From an uncultured Methanobrevibacter sp. (GTDB lineage Archaea; Methanobacteriota; Methanobacteria; Methanobacteriales; Methanobacteriaceae), in contig NZ_CACXNW010000013.1 in the NCBI RefSeq assembly GCF_902769175.1, positions 32,621 to 96,620 on the forward strand: DNA of 64,000 nt, read 5' to 3'. Under the pieces are notes generated by a model, which was given only the letters and a program-made list of their open reading frames with translations, did no database searches and was not told the DNA's origin. This document shows positions 27,653 to 36,706 of this stretch, in pieces; positions within the stretch are counted from its first letter, which is position 1, and each line of letters begins with the position of its first letter. The position numbers and the translations under genes are program-made.

Positions 27653-28927
27653 TTGAGTAAGAAATTCAATAAAATCATTGGTTTAGTATTTTTAGTTTTG
27701 ATGCTCTTTTCAGTATTATCCGCTGTTTCAGCTACTTGTAACGTAATCGTTATTACTGACCCATCTTGTGAAGATCCGAATGGTGCTGCTGCAGGAAGTA
27801 TGTCCTTTGCTAACAACATGTTCCAATCTTCATTCATCATGTCTAAGAATGATGGTTATGCAGTGCTTTCCGGGGGGGAAGGTAACGGTACAGAAAGGAA
27901 CTATGCGATTATTGATTCACTTGGTGCTATGCAACATGGTTCAAGTCCAGCTGCTGCTGCAGCTTTATCCACTGGTTTTAAAGGTATTCGTTTACTTATT
28001 GGTGGACCTACAATGGGAGCAGCTATTGGAGGGGACTATAATGCATATCTTGTTGTAGTGGATGATTCCGGAACCATTAGAGTCACTCACCACACTGGTG
28101 GTGTTGTTCAATTACCTCAAGGTTCAAAAGGAGCTATTATTCACTTGAGAAACAGTGTAGGTAACCCTATGGCCGGTACTGCAGACCGTGTACGTAGAGA
28201 AACTGCAGTAAACATAGGAAAAATGATTAGGGATGGTTATCCTGCTACCTATATCGTTGGAAAAGCTATGGAGGAAATAGCTGAAGATTCTGGTGAGAAA
28301 TACGGTGGGGGTGCAGTAAACCTTGTTTCATTAATCAGCACTGGAGACATGTTTGTACCGGATAGAGTAAACACCACAGGTTATCCAATGGATGAAAACT
28401 ATTCCAAAGTATGTTTAGACTGTGGTTGGGCAACCGCTTATCCTGATGCAGAAAACTATAATGTATGTCCGATTTGTAATCATGAATTGGAGGTTCGTAC
28501 TGCTACAGATGTTTTAATCAATGAGATTACAGTATCTAAAGATTCTGTTTCTGTCTCTGTTTATGGAAGTGAAAAGGCAGGACTGGGAGATATTACCCGT
28601 GAAGTTGTTAAGGCATCGGTTAAGAAGTATGGTTACAATGCATCGTCTATAGCAGGTTCGATTAATAGGGGTATCAATAACGGTCTCATTGTTGGAGTAG
28701 ATTATGTAGAGCCAAGTGATTTAAATGTAAAACCTAACATTCGTGCTGTAGGTGTTTATTATAATCCATTGCCAAATGGCAGAACTTCTCCTGCATGGAA
28801 CTTGCCTATTAACTCTATATTCCTTACTATCTTAGGTTCAATTCAAACAGCTATTGGTTTTGTTTTAATTGTTCTGGTGATATTTAGAACAAGATTGCTT
28901 AAGTCATTTAGGGATCGTGTTTCCTAA
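27653..28927 (+). CDS. Exported membrane-anchored protein with extracytoplasmic zinc ribbon
   Basis: A 424-residue protein starting with TTG six bases after GGAGGT. The signal peptide is about residues 8-25 (GLVFLVLMLFSVLSAVSA). A large exported domain follows with glycine-rich loops (GGPTMGAAIGG near 118) and a four-Cys element CLDCGWATAYPD...CPICNHEL near 256-280. It ends with a C-terminal transmembrane segment near 390-415 and a short basic tail. I recognise it only as a conserved Methanobacteriales-type membrane protein. A zinc ribbon outside the cell is unusual. It forms an operon with the POTRA-like gene. Confidence 0.75.
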   Translation: MSKKFNKIIGLVFLVLMLFSVLSAVSATCNVIVITDPSCEDPNGAAAGSMSFANNMFQSSFIMSKNDGYAVLSGGEGNGTERNYAIIDSLGAMQHGSSPAAAAALSTGFKGIRLLIGGPTMGAAIGGDYNAYLVVVDDSGTIRVTHHTGGVVQLPQGSKGAIIHLRNSVGNPMAGTADRVRRETAVNIGKMIRDGYPATYIVGKAMEEIAEDSGEKYGGGAVNLVSLISTGDMFVPDRVNTTGYPMDENYSKVCLDCGWATAYPDAENYNVCPICNHELEVRTATDVLINEITVSKDSVSVSVYGSEKAGLGDITREVVKASVKKYGYNASSIAGSINRGINNGLIVGVDYVEPSDLNVKPNIRAVGVYYNPLPNGRTSPAWNLPINSIFLTILGSIQTAIGFVLIVLVIFRTRLLKSFRDRVS

Positions 28928-28950
28928 TTGCTTTTAGCAATTAATCTTTT
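28925..28950 (+). terminator. Short hairpin terminator
   Basis: 'taattgct' (28925-28932) pairs with 'agcaatta' (28936-28943) around TTT, overlapping the stop codon, and a T-rich tract follows. Confidence 0.65.
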
Positions 28951-29379
28951 TCTTTTTTAATTTTTTATTATTCTTTTTAATTAGTTCTTTTTTTATTCAA
29001 AAAACTTTAATTTTTTTATTTATTCATTCAATCTTTTTTAAATTTTATGATTTATTTTTTTATTTATTGAATTTAAATTATCTTTTATTCAATTCTTTTA
29101 ATTATTTATTTGTTTTTATTTAATATTTAAATGAAAATTCTTTTTTATCAATTTTAATAAGTTTTTAATAGTAATCTATTTAAATAAAAAAATATAAAAT
29201 ACTATATAGACTATTACTTAATATAAATCATTTATTTATGATTTATTTTGTTTTTATTTGAAAATTCAATTTTTCATATTTTTTAAAAATTTAAAATTTA
29301 CTTCTTATGATTTTAAATAGTTAGATAGTTCATTTAAAATCAGTTTTTTTATTATAATTATGATATTTATAGGGATAAT
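28951..29379. other. AT-rich intergenic region
   Basis: Mostly T-runs with 'ttttttatttattcattca' and similar short motifs. No gene, no clear tandem unit and no structured RNA is visible. It must contain the promoter of the DUF356-like gene. Confidence 0.5.
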
Positions 29380-29799
29380 ATGGCGTTAGTATTAATAAGA
29401 GGAGAAAATAATGCAAAGATTCTCAATGCAATTGCAGATGTTGAAAGGCATGCTAAATTAAATTTAACTACAAAACCAAAAAGGATTGATGCAAATTATG
29501 CAGATAAGATTGTTGAAAAGATATTGAATGCTCCTTTAAGAACAAAATCAAAAGTAGCTACAGCATTTCGTATTAAAGAGGACACAGCAACAGCAATTGT
29601 ACAAGTAAAAAAGATTCATCCTCCAGCTCATATTGTCGTTATCAGCAATGATTATGATGATTATAAGGAATTGAATAAAATGGTGGATAATGCAGCAGTA
29701 TTCAGAGGATATTACTCTGGCAAAAAGCAATTTACTGAAATGAAAGATTATAAATCAAATAAAAAAGGAAGAAACAATGTTGTAAGTGATTATAATTAA
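29380..29799 (+). CDS. DUF356-like methanogen protein
   Basis: A 139-residue basic protein starting MALVLIRGENNAKILNAIADVERHA, with 'APLRTKSKVATAFRIKEDTA' near residues 52-71 and VKKIHPPAHIVVISNDYDDY near 76-95. The pattern fits DUF356, a small family found in methanogens. That match is from memory, so treat it as probable. No membrane segment or signal is present. Function is unknown. Confidence 0.7.
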   Translation: MALVLIRGENNAKILNAIADVERHAKLNLTTKPKRIDANYADKIVEKILNAPLRTKSKVATAFRIKEDTATAIVQVKKIHPPAHIVVISNDYDDYKELNKMVDNAAVFRGYYSGKKQFTEMKDYKSNKKGRNNVVSDYN

Positions 29800-29889
29800 T
29801 CCTTTTCTTATTTCCTTTATTTTTTGGTAAAACTTTTTTTTATTTATTTTTCTATACTCAATTTTTTGATATAATTTTTTTATTTTTAT

Positions 29890-30020
29890 TTTCTGTATTC
29901 TATTTTTTTTCTATTAGTTTTTATTTTTCTTTATTTTTATTTTTTTGTATTCTATTTTTTTTCTATTGGTTTTTATTTTTCTTTATTTTTATTTTTTGTA
30001 TTCTATTTTTTTATTTTTCA
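29890..30020. repeat. 51-52-bp tandem repeat, about three copies
   Basis: 'gtattctatttttttt' occurs at 29895, 29947 and 29998, with 'ctattagtttttatttttct' between copies. The remaining bases of 29800-30300 are T-rich without genes. Confidence 0.7.
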
Positions 30021-30307
30021 TTATTTATTCATGACTTAAAGTCCTAAATTATATAATTTTTTATAATTTTTATAATTTTTTTTTTTATCTTTTGAAATTT
30101 TTAAATTCAAAAAATTAAATATTTTTCAAGAGAAAAAATTTTCTTCAAAAATCTTATTTTTTTATTCTTCTTATTTTTCTTTTTTTATTATTTAAAAGAT
30201 AATAATTGGTTTATTTTTATAATTAACTTTATAATTTCTTTTAAATTTAAAATAAGATGTAATTATTCCTTTATTTTGATGTAAGTAAGCACTTGCACTC
30301 GAAAACC

Positions 30308-30315
30308 TTTATATA
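30308..30315 (+). promoter_or_regulatory. Archaeal TATA box of the adhesin-like locus
   Basis: TTTATATA preceded by a purine-rich BRE (cgaaaacc), in the canonical archaeal arrangement. A transcription start about 25 bp downstream would give a leader of roughly 35-40 nt before the ATG at 30374. Confidence 0.6.
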
Positions 30316-30373
30316 CTTATTCAAATATAATAATATTATATCTAAATTGAATAATCGAAAGGATGAATCTAAT

Positions 30374-32769
30374 ATGAAGAAAAATAATACTTTTTAAAAT
30401 CTATCATTTTACTTATGGTATGTTTTTGTTTTTTTGTAGGAATCTCTTCTGCATTTGCAGCAAGTGACATTGACAATGAAGCAATCACATTCGATAATGA
30501 AATGACTATTAATAACGAAAATATAATTGGCGAATTAAATGCTGATTATCATAACACTGTCGAAAAAAATAAAAATGTTTAAAATAGCAACAATGCTTCT
30601 GGAGAATTATTTTCTGGTGCGGATGATTCTACACCAAAAAATAATTCCCCAGGAACTTATGAAGATTTTATTAATGACATTGGCGAATTAAGTTCTGGTG
30701 CAGTAGTTGAATTAAATAGAAATTATAATTTCTCTTCTGCTAATTACAAACCACTTGTTTTAGATGTTGAAGATCTTACCATTAACGGTAACGGACATGT
30801 AATATATGGGAACAAAAATGGCCCTAGAATATTTAACGTGACTGCTGATGGTGTATTGATTAATAATGTGACTTTTGTTAACGTGGAATTCACTCTCAAT
30901 AACACCCAGTCATTTTCTAATTGTGGACGTTACGTTTCTGGATTTAATTGTGCTTACAGTCCTATTACAGTTAGCGGAGATTATGCTGAAATCTCTGGCT
31001 GTCGTTTCTTTGGAACTAAAGCTGTAAATGGTGGAGCAATCTTTTGGGTTGGAAGCATGGGTAAAATTAATTCCTGTCAATTTGTAAATTGTTTTGCAAA
31101 AGCTATAGGTGGAGCAATTTATATGGACGGATACCATAATTCAATCAAAGGTTCAACATTTATAAATTGTACTACTGAATGCACTAAAGATTTCGTCTTT
31201 TTAGGATCTGAACGTAAAAAAGTTTCTCTTAAAGATTGTTTATGTGAAAAATCTGGTCGTATATTTGATTCAAAGTCATCAGATTTTGATCCTGAAATTT
31301 TCCATTATTCTCACATGACTCGTGTTGCAGATAAGGAAATTGATTTAATTCCTTTATTATACTCTTCCATAGCAGATGGCCAGATACATTATTTGGATGC
31401 TAACACTTGGTTTTATTCTGAATATTTCAATGAGTCAGCTGACTTAGTATTTACTATGTTTAGAAACTTCACTGATAATGGAATCCTTTATTCAAAAGGA
31501 TATCATTTTAGCAATGTTAAAGATGTAGTGGAAGTATTTCCTAATGTGCTTAAAAACAATTATTCATTAGAAATTAGCCTTGTAAAAAACATGTATGTTA
31601 ATGATGTCAACAGTTATAGGTCTGCAATTAAAACTTTTGTTAGCTGTTTCGATTCTTTAAAAAAGAATTATATGGAATCTGATGGTATATATAATGTTAA
31701 GAGCCAAGCTTTGAATATTATTCTTAAAGAAGGAATAACTATTGATTGCAAGGATACAATCAACCCAGCATCTCTCGATTTTGATGTGGTTAATGTAAGA
31801 GGTAACGGTGCAATCATAAAGGTTAGTTCTAGTAATAGGGATGAAAATAAATGGCTAAACATGGATTGTTGGGGTATGTTCTCTGCAAGCAATTTGACTG
31901 TCTCTGGATTCAACTGTGCTGTGAATAACTTAAGAGGAAATTGTATTTTTAAAGATATGACCTTTAAAGATAATTGCATGTCTTATATTGTTGATAGGGA
32001 TTGGGGTGCTGCAATGCTTAACTTAGGTGCTGCAATGTACTATAACTGTCATTTTGAGAATAATATTGCAAAGAATTGTGGTGCAATATTTAACCAAGGA
32101 TATTTGGACTTGGCAAATTGTTCATTTGTAAACAACAAAGCTAGTGGAGAAGGCAGTGATGTCTGTGTTGGTGATAATGGAATGGTAATCCTTAATGGGA
32201 AAAATTTAACCAGTAGTGCAAATCATATTACCTTTGCTAAAAGTATGTCAGTTACAGCCACTACTGTTATAGAAGGATTATGTATTGCTGGAAGCTTCGT
32301 TGTAGGTTTTGTTGCTGGAGTAATAACTGCTAATCCCGTTATAGGTGCTATTGTAGGTGGTGTTGTAGGAGCTGTTGCAGGTAGTATTTGTACTGCAGTG
32401 GTACTCAATAATCATTATGATGTTAACTTCAATAGATTAAAACATGCTTTAATATTAATCGGAGGATCAATTGCAGCAGGTGTAATTGGTGGAATTGTTG
32501 GAGGTTACTTAGGAGCATATGCCCGTTCCGCAGGAAGTTCTGAAATTGCTGGTCAAGAAGTGGCTTCTGAAGAAGGTGCAGGTAAAGAGTTAATTAATAA
32601 TGTAGATGAAAATATAATTAGTGAAGGAGCAACTAATACAAGAGCTGACACTCAACAAGCAGTAAATATTCTAGATACATCTATGGAGAGATTTGAAGAA
32701 ATTGGTCCATCAAATTATTATCAAAATTATGACCAAGAGTTATATAACTTAGCGGATTCATTTGAATAA
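30374..32769 (+). pseudogene. Adhesin-like surface protein, broken by a frameshift and a stop
   Basis: The ATG at 30374 (ribosome site AAAGGA) opens 'MKKNNTF' and then hits TAA. Adding one T to the T5 run at 30391-30395 continues into a clear signal peptide, KSIILLMVCFCFFVGISSAFA. A second lesion, TAA at 30580-30582, interrupts the frame again, after which it is open to 32769. The body has parallel beta-helix features (repeated 'GGAIF', 'NCSFVNN', 'VNGGAIFW' motifs). The C-terminal part has two Gly/Ala-rich hydrophobic segments (near codons 620-705) and an acidic tail. Translation could restart at GTG 30838, but without the signal peptide the product would not be exported. Confidence 0.85.
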
Positions 32770-32853
32770 AAGTGCAACATAGCTCCAATATATCAAGGAG
32801 CATAGTGAAAATCAAAAAAGGTAATTTTTTATTATCTTATTTTTTTCACTTTT
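32768..32853 (+). pseudogene. Relic copy of the MBF1 gene 3' end
   Basis: From 'aaaagtgcaacat' to 'cttatttttttcactttta' this stretch aligns with 33565-33655, the end of the MBF1 gene and its downstream tail, with two small deletions. 'agcatagtgaaaatcaaaaa' matches 'agcatagtgaagatcaagag', the codons for SIVKIK. It directly abuts, and by two bases overlaps, the stop codon of the adhesin pseudogene. No upstream part of MBF1 is present. Confidence 0.75.
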
Positions 32854-32950
32854 ATTAGATTTGTCCTGTTCTTTCACTTTTATTAGATTTGTCCTTTTCT
32901 TTTACTTTTATTAGATTTATCCATTTTTTTACTTTTATTAGATTTATCTT
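32846..32950. repeat. 28-bp tandem repeat, four copies
   Basis: 'acttttattagattt' begins at 32848, 32876, 32904 and 32931, spaced 28, 28 and 27 bp. It extends from the tail of the MBF1 relic. Nothing else is seen to 33115 except an AT-rich promoter region with 'tttattta' at 33071-33078. Confidence 0.85.
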
Positions 32951-33115
32951 TTTTTTTTAATTTTGTCATATTATTTTGATTCTTTTTTAAATATTTTTTA
33001 TATTTTTTAATGGAAGAGCATCAGAATCAGTTGGTGGACATATTGTTTACTTACTTAATAAGAAATCAAATTTATTTAAAAAATCTTAAATAATTCTAAT
33101 TTCATATATATTTAT

Positions 33116-33595
33116 ATGAATTGTGAAATATGCGGTAAACCTATAGAAGGAAAACCTATAAGAACTAAAATCGATGGATCAGTTTTAGAAGTATGTAAAG
33201 AATGTTCTAAATTTGGTAGAGTTCAAAGGGATACTCCTCTTGAGAGAAAATTTGTTTCAAGGAATAAAAAAGGAAATCCTCAAAAAAAGAACAGACCTCC
33301 AGCAAGACCTAAGGCTGTTCAAAGAAGAAGCGACGAGCCAATGGAAGAACTTGTGGAAGACTTTAACACCATTGTCAGAAAAGCTCGTGAATCAAGAGGT
33401 TGGACTAGAGAAGAATTAGGTGCAAAGATTTACGAAAAGGTTTCTGTCATAAACAGAATTGAATCTGGAAAGATGGAACCGGATATAAAATTAGCTAAAA
33501 AGCTAGAGAAAACATTAAACATAACTTTGATTGAAAAATATGATGATGTAGATTGGAATCATTTAAAAGTGCAGCATCTGGTCCTAATACATTAG
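33116..33595 (+). CDS. Multiprotein bridging factor 1 homologue, C-terminus altered by a frameshift
   Basis: An archaeal MBF1-type protein: an N-terminal zinc ribbon CEICGKPI...CKECSKFG (residues 3-31), a basic linker, and a Cro-like HTH near residues 75-140 ('ARESRGWTREELGAKIYEKV'). The open frame ends NHLKVQHLVLIH. Adding one A to the A4 run at 33565-33568 would instead give HLKSAASGPNTLGSIVKIKRR and a stop at 33622-33624, the kind of basic 'TLGxIVKIKR' tail expected for archaeal MBF1. The last ten or so residues are therefore frameshifted. There is no ribosome site before the ATG. The PAN gene follows. Confidence 0.88.
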   Translation: MNCEICGKPIEGKPIRTKIDGSVLEVCKECSKFGRVQRDTPLERKFVSRNKKGNPQKKNRPPARPKAVQRRSDEPMEELVEDFNTIVRKARESRGWTREELGAKIYEKVSVINRIESGKMEPDIKLAKKLEKTLNITLIEKYDDVDWNHLKVQHLVLIH

Positions 33596-33624
33596 GAAGC
33601 ATAGTGAAGATCAAGAGAAGATAA

Positions 33625-34097
33625 TTTTCAATTATCTTATTTTTCACTTTTATTTAGAATATTCGTGTCTTTTGGATATTTTTTCACTTTTATTTTGATA
33701 TCCATCTGATTTAGATTATTTTTCAATGGTTTTTTATGTTTTTAAAATTTAGTTATTTAAAATCAATTAAAATCATTAAATATTTATTAGATTTTTTAAG
33801 CTATTTTTATAATTTTAAACTATTTGAAAATTTTTTAATTATTTTTCTTACTAAAATTAAGAAAAACTTTATATATTACTATGTATAAATTATTTTATAA
33901 TCTACGAAATAATTAGATTTATATAGAATTATAATAATATTATTTAATGGATATTTTAATTTAATATTTATAGAATTAAAAATATTTATGGATTATTTAA
34001 TTCTATTGTAATATGTACTTAGTTTTAAGATAAATTAATTTTATAAAATGAATATTCGAAAATTAGAATATATACTAATATAAAGGAGGAGTATAAT
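33625..34097. other. AT-rich leader region before PAN
   Basis: Two further copies of 'ttcacttttatt' (near 33645 and 33690) echo the 28-bp repeat upstream of MBF1. A TATA-like TTTATATA with a GAAAAAC element at 33868-33875 could drive PAN with a long leader, and a closer 'aatatatact' lies near 34068. No gene is seen. Confidence 0.5.
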
Positions 34098-35372
34098 ATG
34101 GAAGATTCTCCAAATGAAGTTCCAAATATCAATAATCCTACTAATATTGAAGAAGTGGGAGAACCTAAAACTGTTGAAGAACTTCAAAAAGAAGTAGATT
34201 TGCTTAAGGCAGAGAATACAAAAACTAAACGTAACCTTATGTGGAAAGTTAGAAAGCTTGAAAAAGATAAGATTCTTACTGAAAATGAAAAAATACGTTT
34301 AGAAAGAGAGTTAAAATCATTAAGAGGTGAAGTTGAAAGATTCAGACAACCACCACTTATATTGGCTACCATCACAGAAATTATTGATGATAGCAGAATG
34401 ACTGTTAAAAGCAGTACTGGACCAAGTTTCCTTATTAACTATTCAAAATTCTTAGATGAAAACTTATTGAAACCAGGTTCAAGAGTTGCTTTAAACCAAC
34501 AAACCTTTAGTGTAGTGGAAGTATTGCCTTCTGAAAAGGATGCAAATGTTTCTGGTATGGAAATTGAAACCAAACCTGATGTAAGCTATGACATTATTGG
34601 TGGATTGGATGAGCAAATCATTGAAGTAAAGGAAACAGTAGAGTTACCTTTAAAACATCCTGAATTATTTGAAAAGGTTGGTATTGATCCACCTAAAGGT
34701 ATCCTATTATATGGACCACCTGGAACCGGTAAGACCTTGCTTGCTAAAGCTGTAGCTAATGAAACCAATGCAACTTTCATTAAGGTTGTTGCATCTGAGT
34801 TTGTTAAAAAATACATTGGTGAAGGTGCAAGAATGGTAAGGGAAGTATTTGAGCTTGCAAAAGAAAAGGCACCAAGTATCATTTTCATTGATGAGCTTGA
34901 TGCAGTTGCTGCACAAAGGCTTAAAAGTTCCACCAGTGGTGACAGAGAAGTTCAAAGAACTCTTATGCAATTGCTTGCAGAGTTAGACGGTTTCGAATCT
35001 CGTGGTGATATAGGTATCATAGGTGCAACCAACAGACCAGATATTTTGGACCCTGCTTTGCTTAGATCTGGAAGATTTGACAGATTCATTGAAGTTCCAG
35101 CTCCAAATGAAGAGGGAAGACTTGAGATTCTTAAAATCCACACCAAGAAAATGAATTTAGATCCTGAAATCAATCTTTATGATATAGTTGACCTTACTGA
35201 AGGATTAGCTGGTGCAGATTTAAAAGCTATTTGTACTGAAGCAGGTATGTTTGCTATCCGTGAGGAAAGAGATCATATCATTAAAGCAGACTTTGAAGAT
35301 GCAATTAATAAGATTTTAGGTAAAAATAAAACTGGTCAATTGGATGACAATGGTGGAGTAATGTTCGGATAA
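34098..35372 (+). CDS. pan: Proteasome-activating nucleotidase
   Basis: The AAA+ ATPase ring that unfolds proteins and feeds them to the 20S proteasome. The 424-residue protein has an N-terminal coiled coil (about residues 25-85), an OB domain (about 90-150), and the AAA module with Walker A GPPGTGKT near 212, Walker [10 protein letters not shown] near 266 and the second region of homology [18 protein letters not shown] near 312. The C-terminus ends MFG, so Phe stands where the proteasome-docking HbYX motif usually has Tyr. AAAGGAGG precedes the ATG. Neighbouring MBF1 is a conserved arrangement in related methanogens as far as I recall. Confidence 0.95.
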   Translation: MEDSPNEVPNINNPTNIEEVGEPKTVEELQKEVDLLKAENTKTKRNLMWKVRKLEKDKILTENEKIRLERELKSLRGEVERFRQPPLILATITEIIDDSRMTVKSSTGPSFLINYSKFLDENLLKPGSRVALNQQTFSVVEVLPSEKDANVSGMEIETKPDVSYDIIGGLDEQIIEVKETVELPLKHPELFEKVGIDPPKGILLYGPPGTGKTLLAKAVANETNATFIKVVASEFVKKYIGEGARMVREVFELAKEKAPSIIFIDELDAVAAQRLKSSTSGDREVQRTLMQLLAELDGFESRGDIGIIGATNRPDILDPALLRSGRFDRFIEVPAPNEEGRLEILKIHTKKMNLDPEINLYDIVDLTEGLAGADLKAICTEAGMFAIREERDHIIKADFEDAINKILGKNKTGQLDDNGGVMFG

Positions 35373-35467
35373 TTTTCCAACTTACTTTTTATTTTTCATT
35401 CATTTCTGGTTTTTTTTTTAAAATCCTTATTCATTTATTATTTTTTATAACTTGTTTAAATCTCTTA

Positions 35468-35531
35468 AATGGCCTGTGATGAACCCTATGAGCTCTGATA
35501 CGTGATGAATGATGGGCGATCTGAGGCCATT
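35468..35531 (+). ncRNA. C/D box sRNA (2'-O-methylation guide)
   Basis: A complete archaeal C/D box architecture: terminal stem aatggcct (35468-35475) / aggccatt (35524-35531), box C GTGATGA (35476-35482), a 12-nt guide (35483-35494), box D' CTGA (35495-35498), a 3-nt spacer, box C' GTGATGA (35502-35508), a second 12-nt guide (35509-35520) and box D CTGA (35521-35524). Both guides have the canonical 12-nt length. The RNAs recognised would contain AGCUCAUAGGGU and AUCGCCCAUCAU. I could not assign these to an rRNA or tRNA position. Strand follows from the box order. T-runs follow. The rest of 35373-35845 is AT-rich. Confidence 0.9.
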
Positions 35532-35845
35532 TTATTCTTATTTTTTAAGGGCCGTTGGAAACCTTTTTTTAAAGTTTATTTTAAATCTATTTAACAGCTA
35601 TTTTTAAAAATTTTTATACAAATTTATGGATTTCAACAAAACCATTTTTTATATTTTTTTATCAATTTATTTTTTTCTTTTCGTTCCGTTTTTTGCTTAT
35701 TATCCATTCCCTAATTTAATTTTCATATATTGCCTTCAATTCTTTCCTTGATTAAGTATATACTTTCAATAATATTGAACAATTAAAAAGTTTAAATATA
35801 TTTTCTTATATATATAATTAGTAAGGAATTAAAGGAGGTAGGAAT

Positions 35846-36706
35846 TTGTCAAATCTTTATGAGGAAAAAAATTTTCTTGAATTTCAGGATGACATCAAAT
35901 TTTTAATTAATTCAGAGATTCGTTTAAAAATTTTAGGATGTTTATATAATTCAGGCGCTTCAATAAAGCAGATTGAAGAGAAAACAAATTACAGTTACAG
36001 TTCCATTATTGATAATGTCAATAAGCTAGAGCAAAAGAAGTTTATTTATAATATAGAAGACAAGTTTTATTTATATAATAAAACTAGACTTAAATTAACT
36101 AATATTCTTTATTTTAATAAATCTGCTAAGTTTTTAAGAGAAAAATCTGATTTTCTCAATCACTCTCTTTTAGATATTCATATTGATGCAATTAAGGATT
36201 TGTCCGCCCTTGAAGGTTCAAAAGTAATTGAATCCAACAATGTGGATTTATTCAAAGCTACTGAGACTTTTCAACGTTCTTTAATGGGCTTTAAATTTTT
36301 AAAGGGTATTTTTCCTTATTTCCATCCAAACCATGATGATATCATTAGCTATTGGGTAGACAATGATTGCACTGTAGAATTGATACTTCCAGATGAAGTA
36401 TCTGAAGCTATAAAAAACTTTATAATAGATTATGTGCCTAAAAGTCCTGGAGTTAAAAATAGATTTGTCAAATTAAAACCTAATGATCATAACATTGAAT
36501 TCGCTTTTACAGTTTCAGATAAATGTTTTGTTGCAGCATTTTATACTAAGAATCATCAGTTTAATCAAAATTCAGTCTTGGTTTCCACCAATGAAGAAGC
36601 TATAACCTTCGGTTTGAAGCTTTTTGAAGAATATGAAAGTTTATGTGGTGATTATGTTTCACTAGAAGACCTTATCTATCCTAACGGAAGGGGGGATAAC
36701 TATTAA
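35846..36706 (+). CDS. FilR1/DUF1724-type HTH transcriptional regulator (first of a pair)
   Basis: A 286-residue protein with an N-terminal winged HTH (about residues 20-85: 'INSEIRLKILGCLYNSGASIKQIEEKTNYSYSSIIDNVNKLEQ' landmarks SEIRLKIL and SYSSIIDNV). The C-terminal ligand-like domain ends in the FilR1 region (DNDCTVELILPDEVSEAI, then SVLVSTNEEAITFGLKLFEEY). This architecture is common in methanogens and controls filament or metabolic genes. The start is TTG six bases after AGGAGGT. Its stop overlaps the likely start of the paralogue downstream. Confidence 0.85.
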   Translation: MSNLYEEKNFLEFQDDIKFLINSEIRLKILGCLYNSGASIKQIEEKTNYSYSSIIDNVNKLEQKKFIYNIEDKFYLYNKTRLKLTNILYFNKSAKFLREKSDFLNHSLLDIHIDAIKDLSALEGSKVIESNNVDLFKATETFQRSLMGFKFLKGIFPYFHPNHDDIISYWVDNDCTVELILPDEVSEAIKNFIIDYVPKSPGVKNRFVKLKPNDHNIEFAFTVSDKCFVAAFYTKNHQFNQNSVLVSTNEEAITFGLKLFEEYESLCGDYVSLEDLIYPNGRGDNY

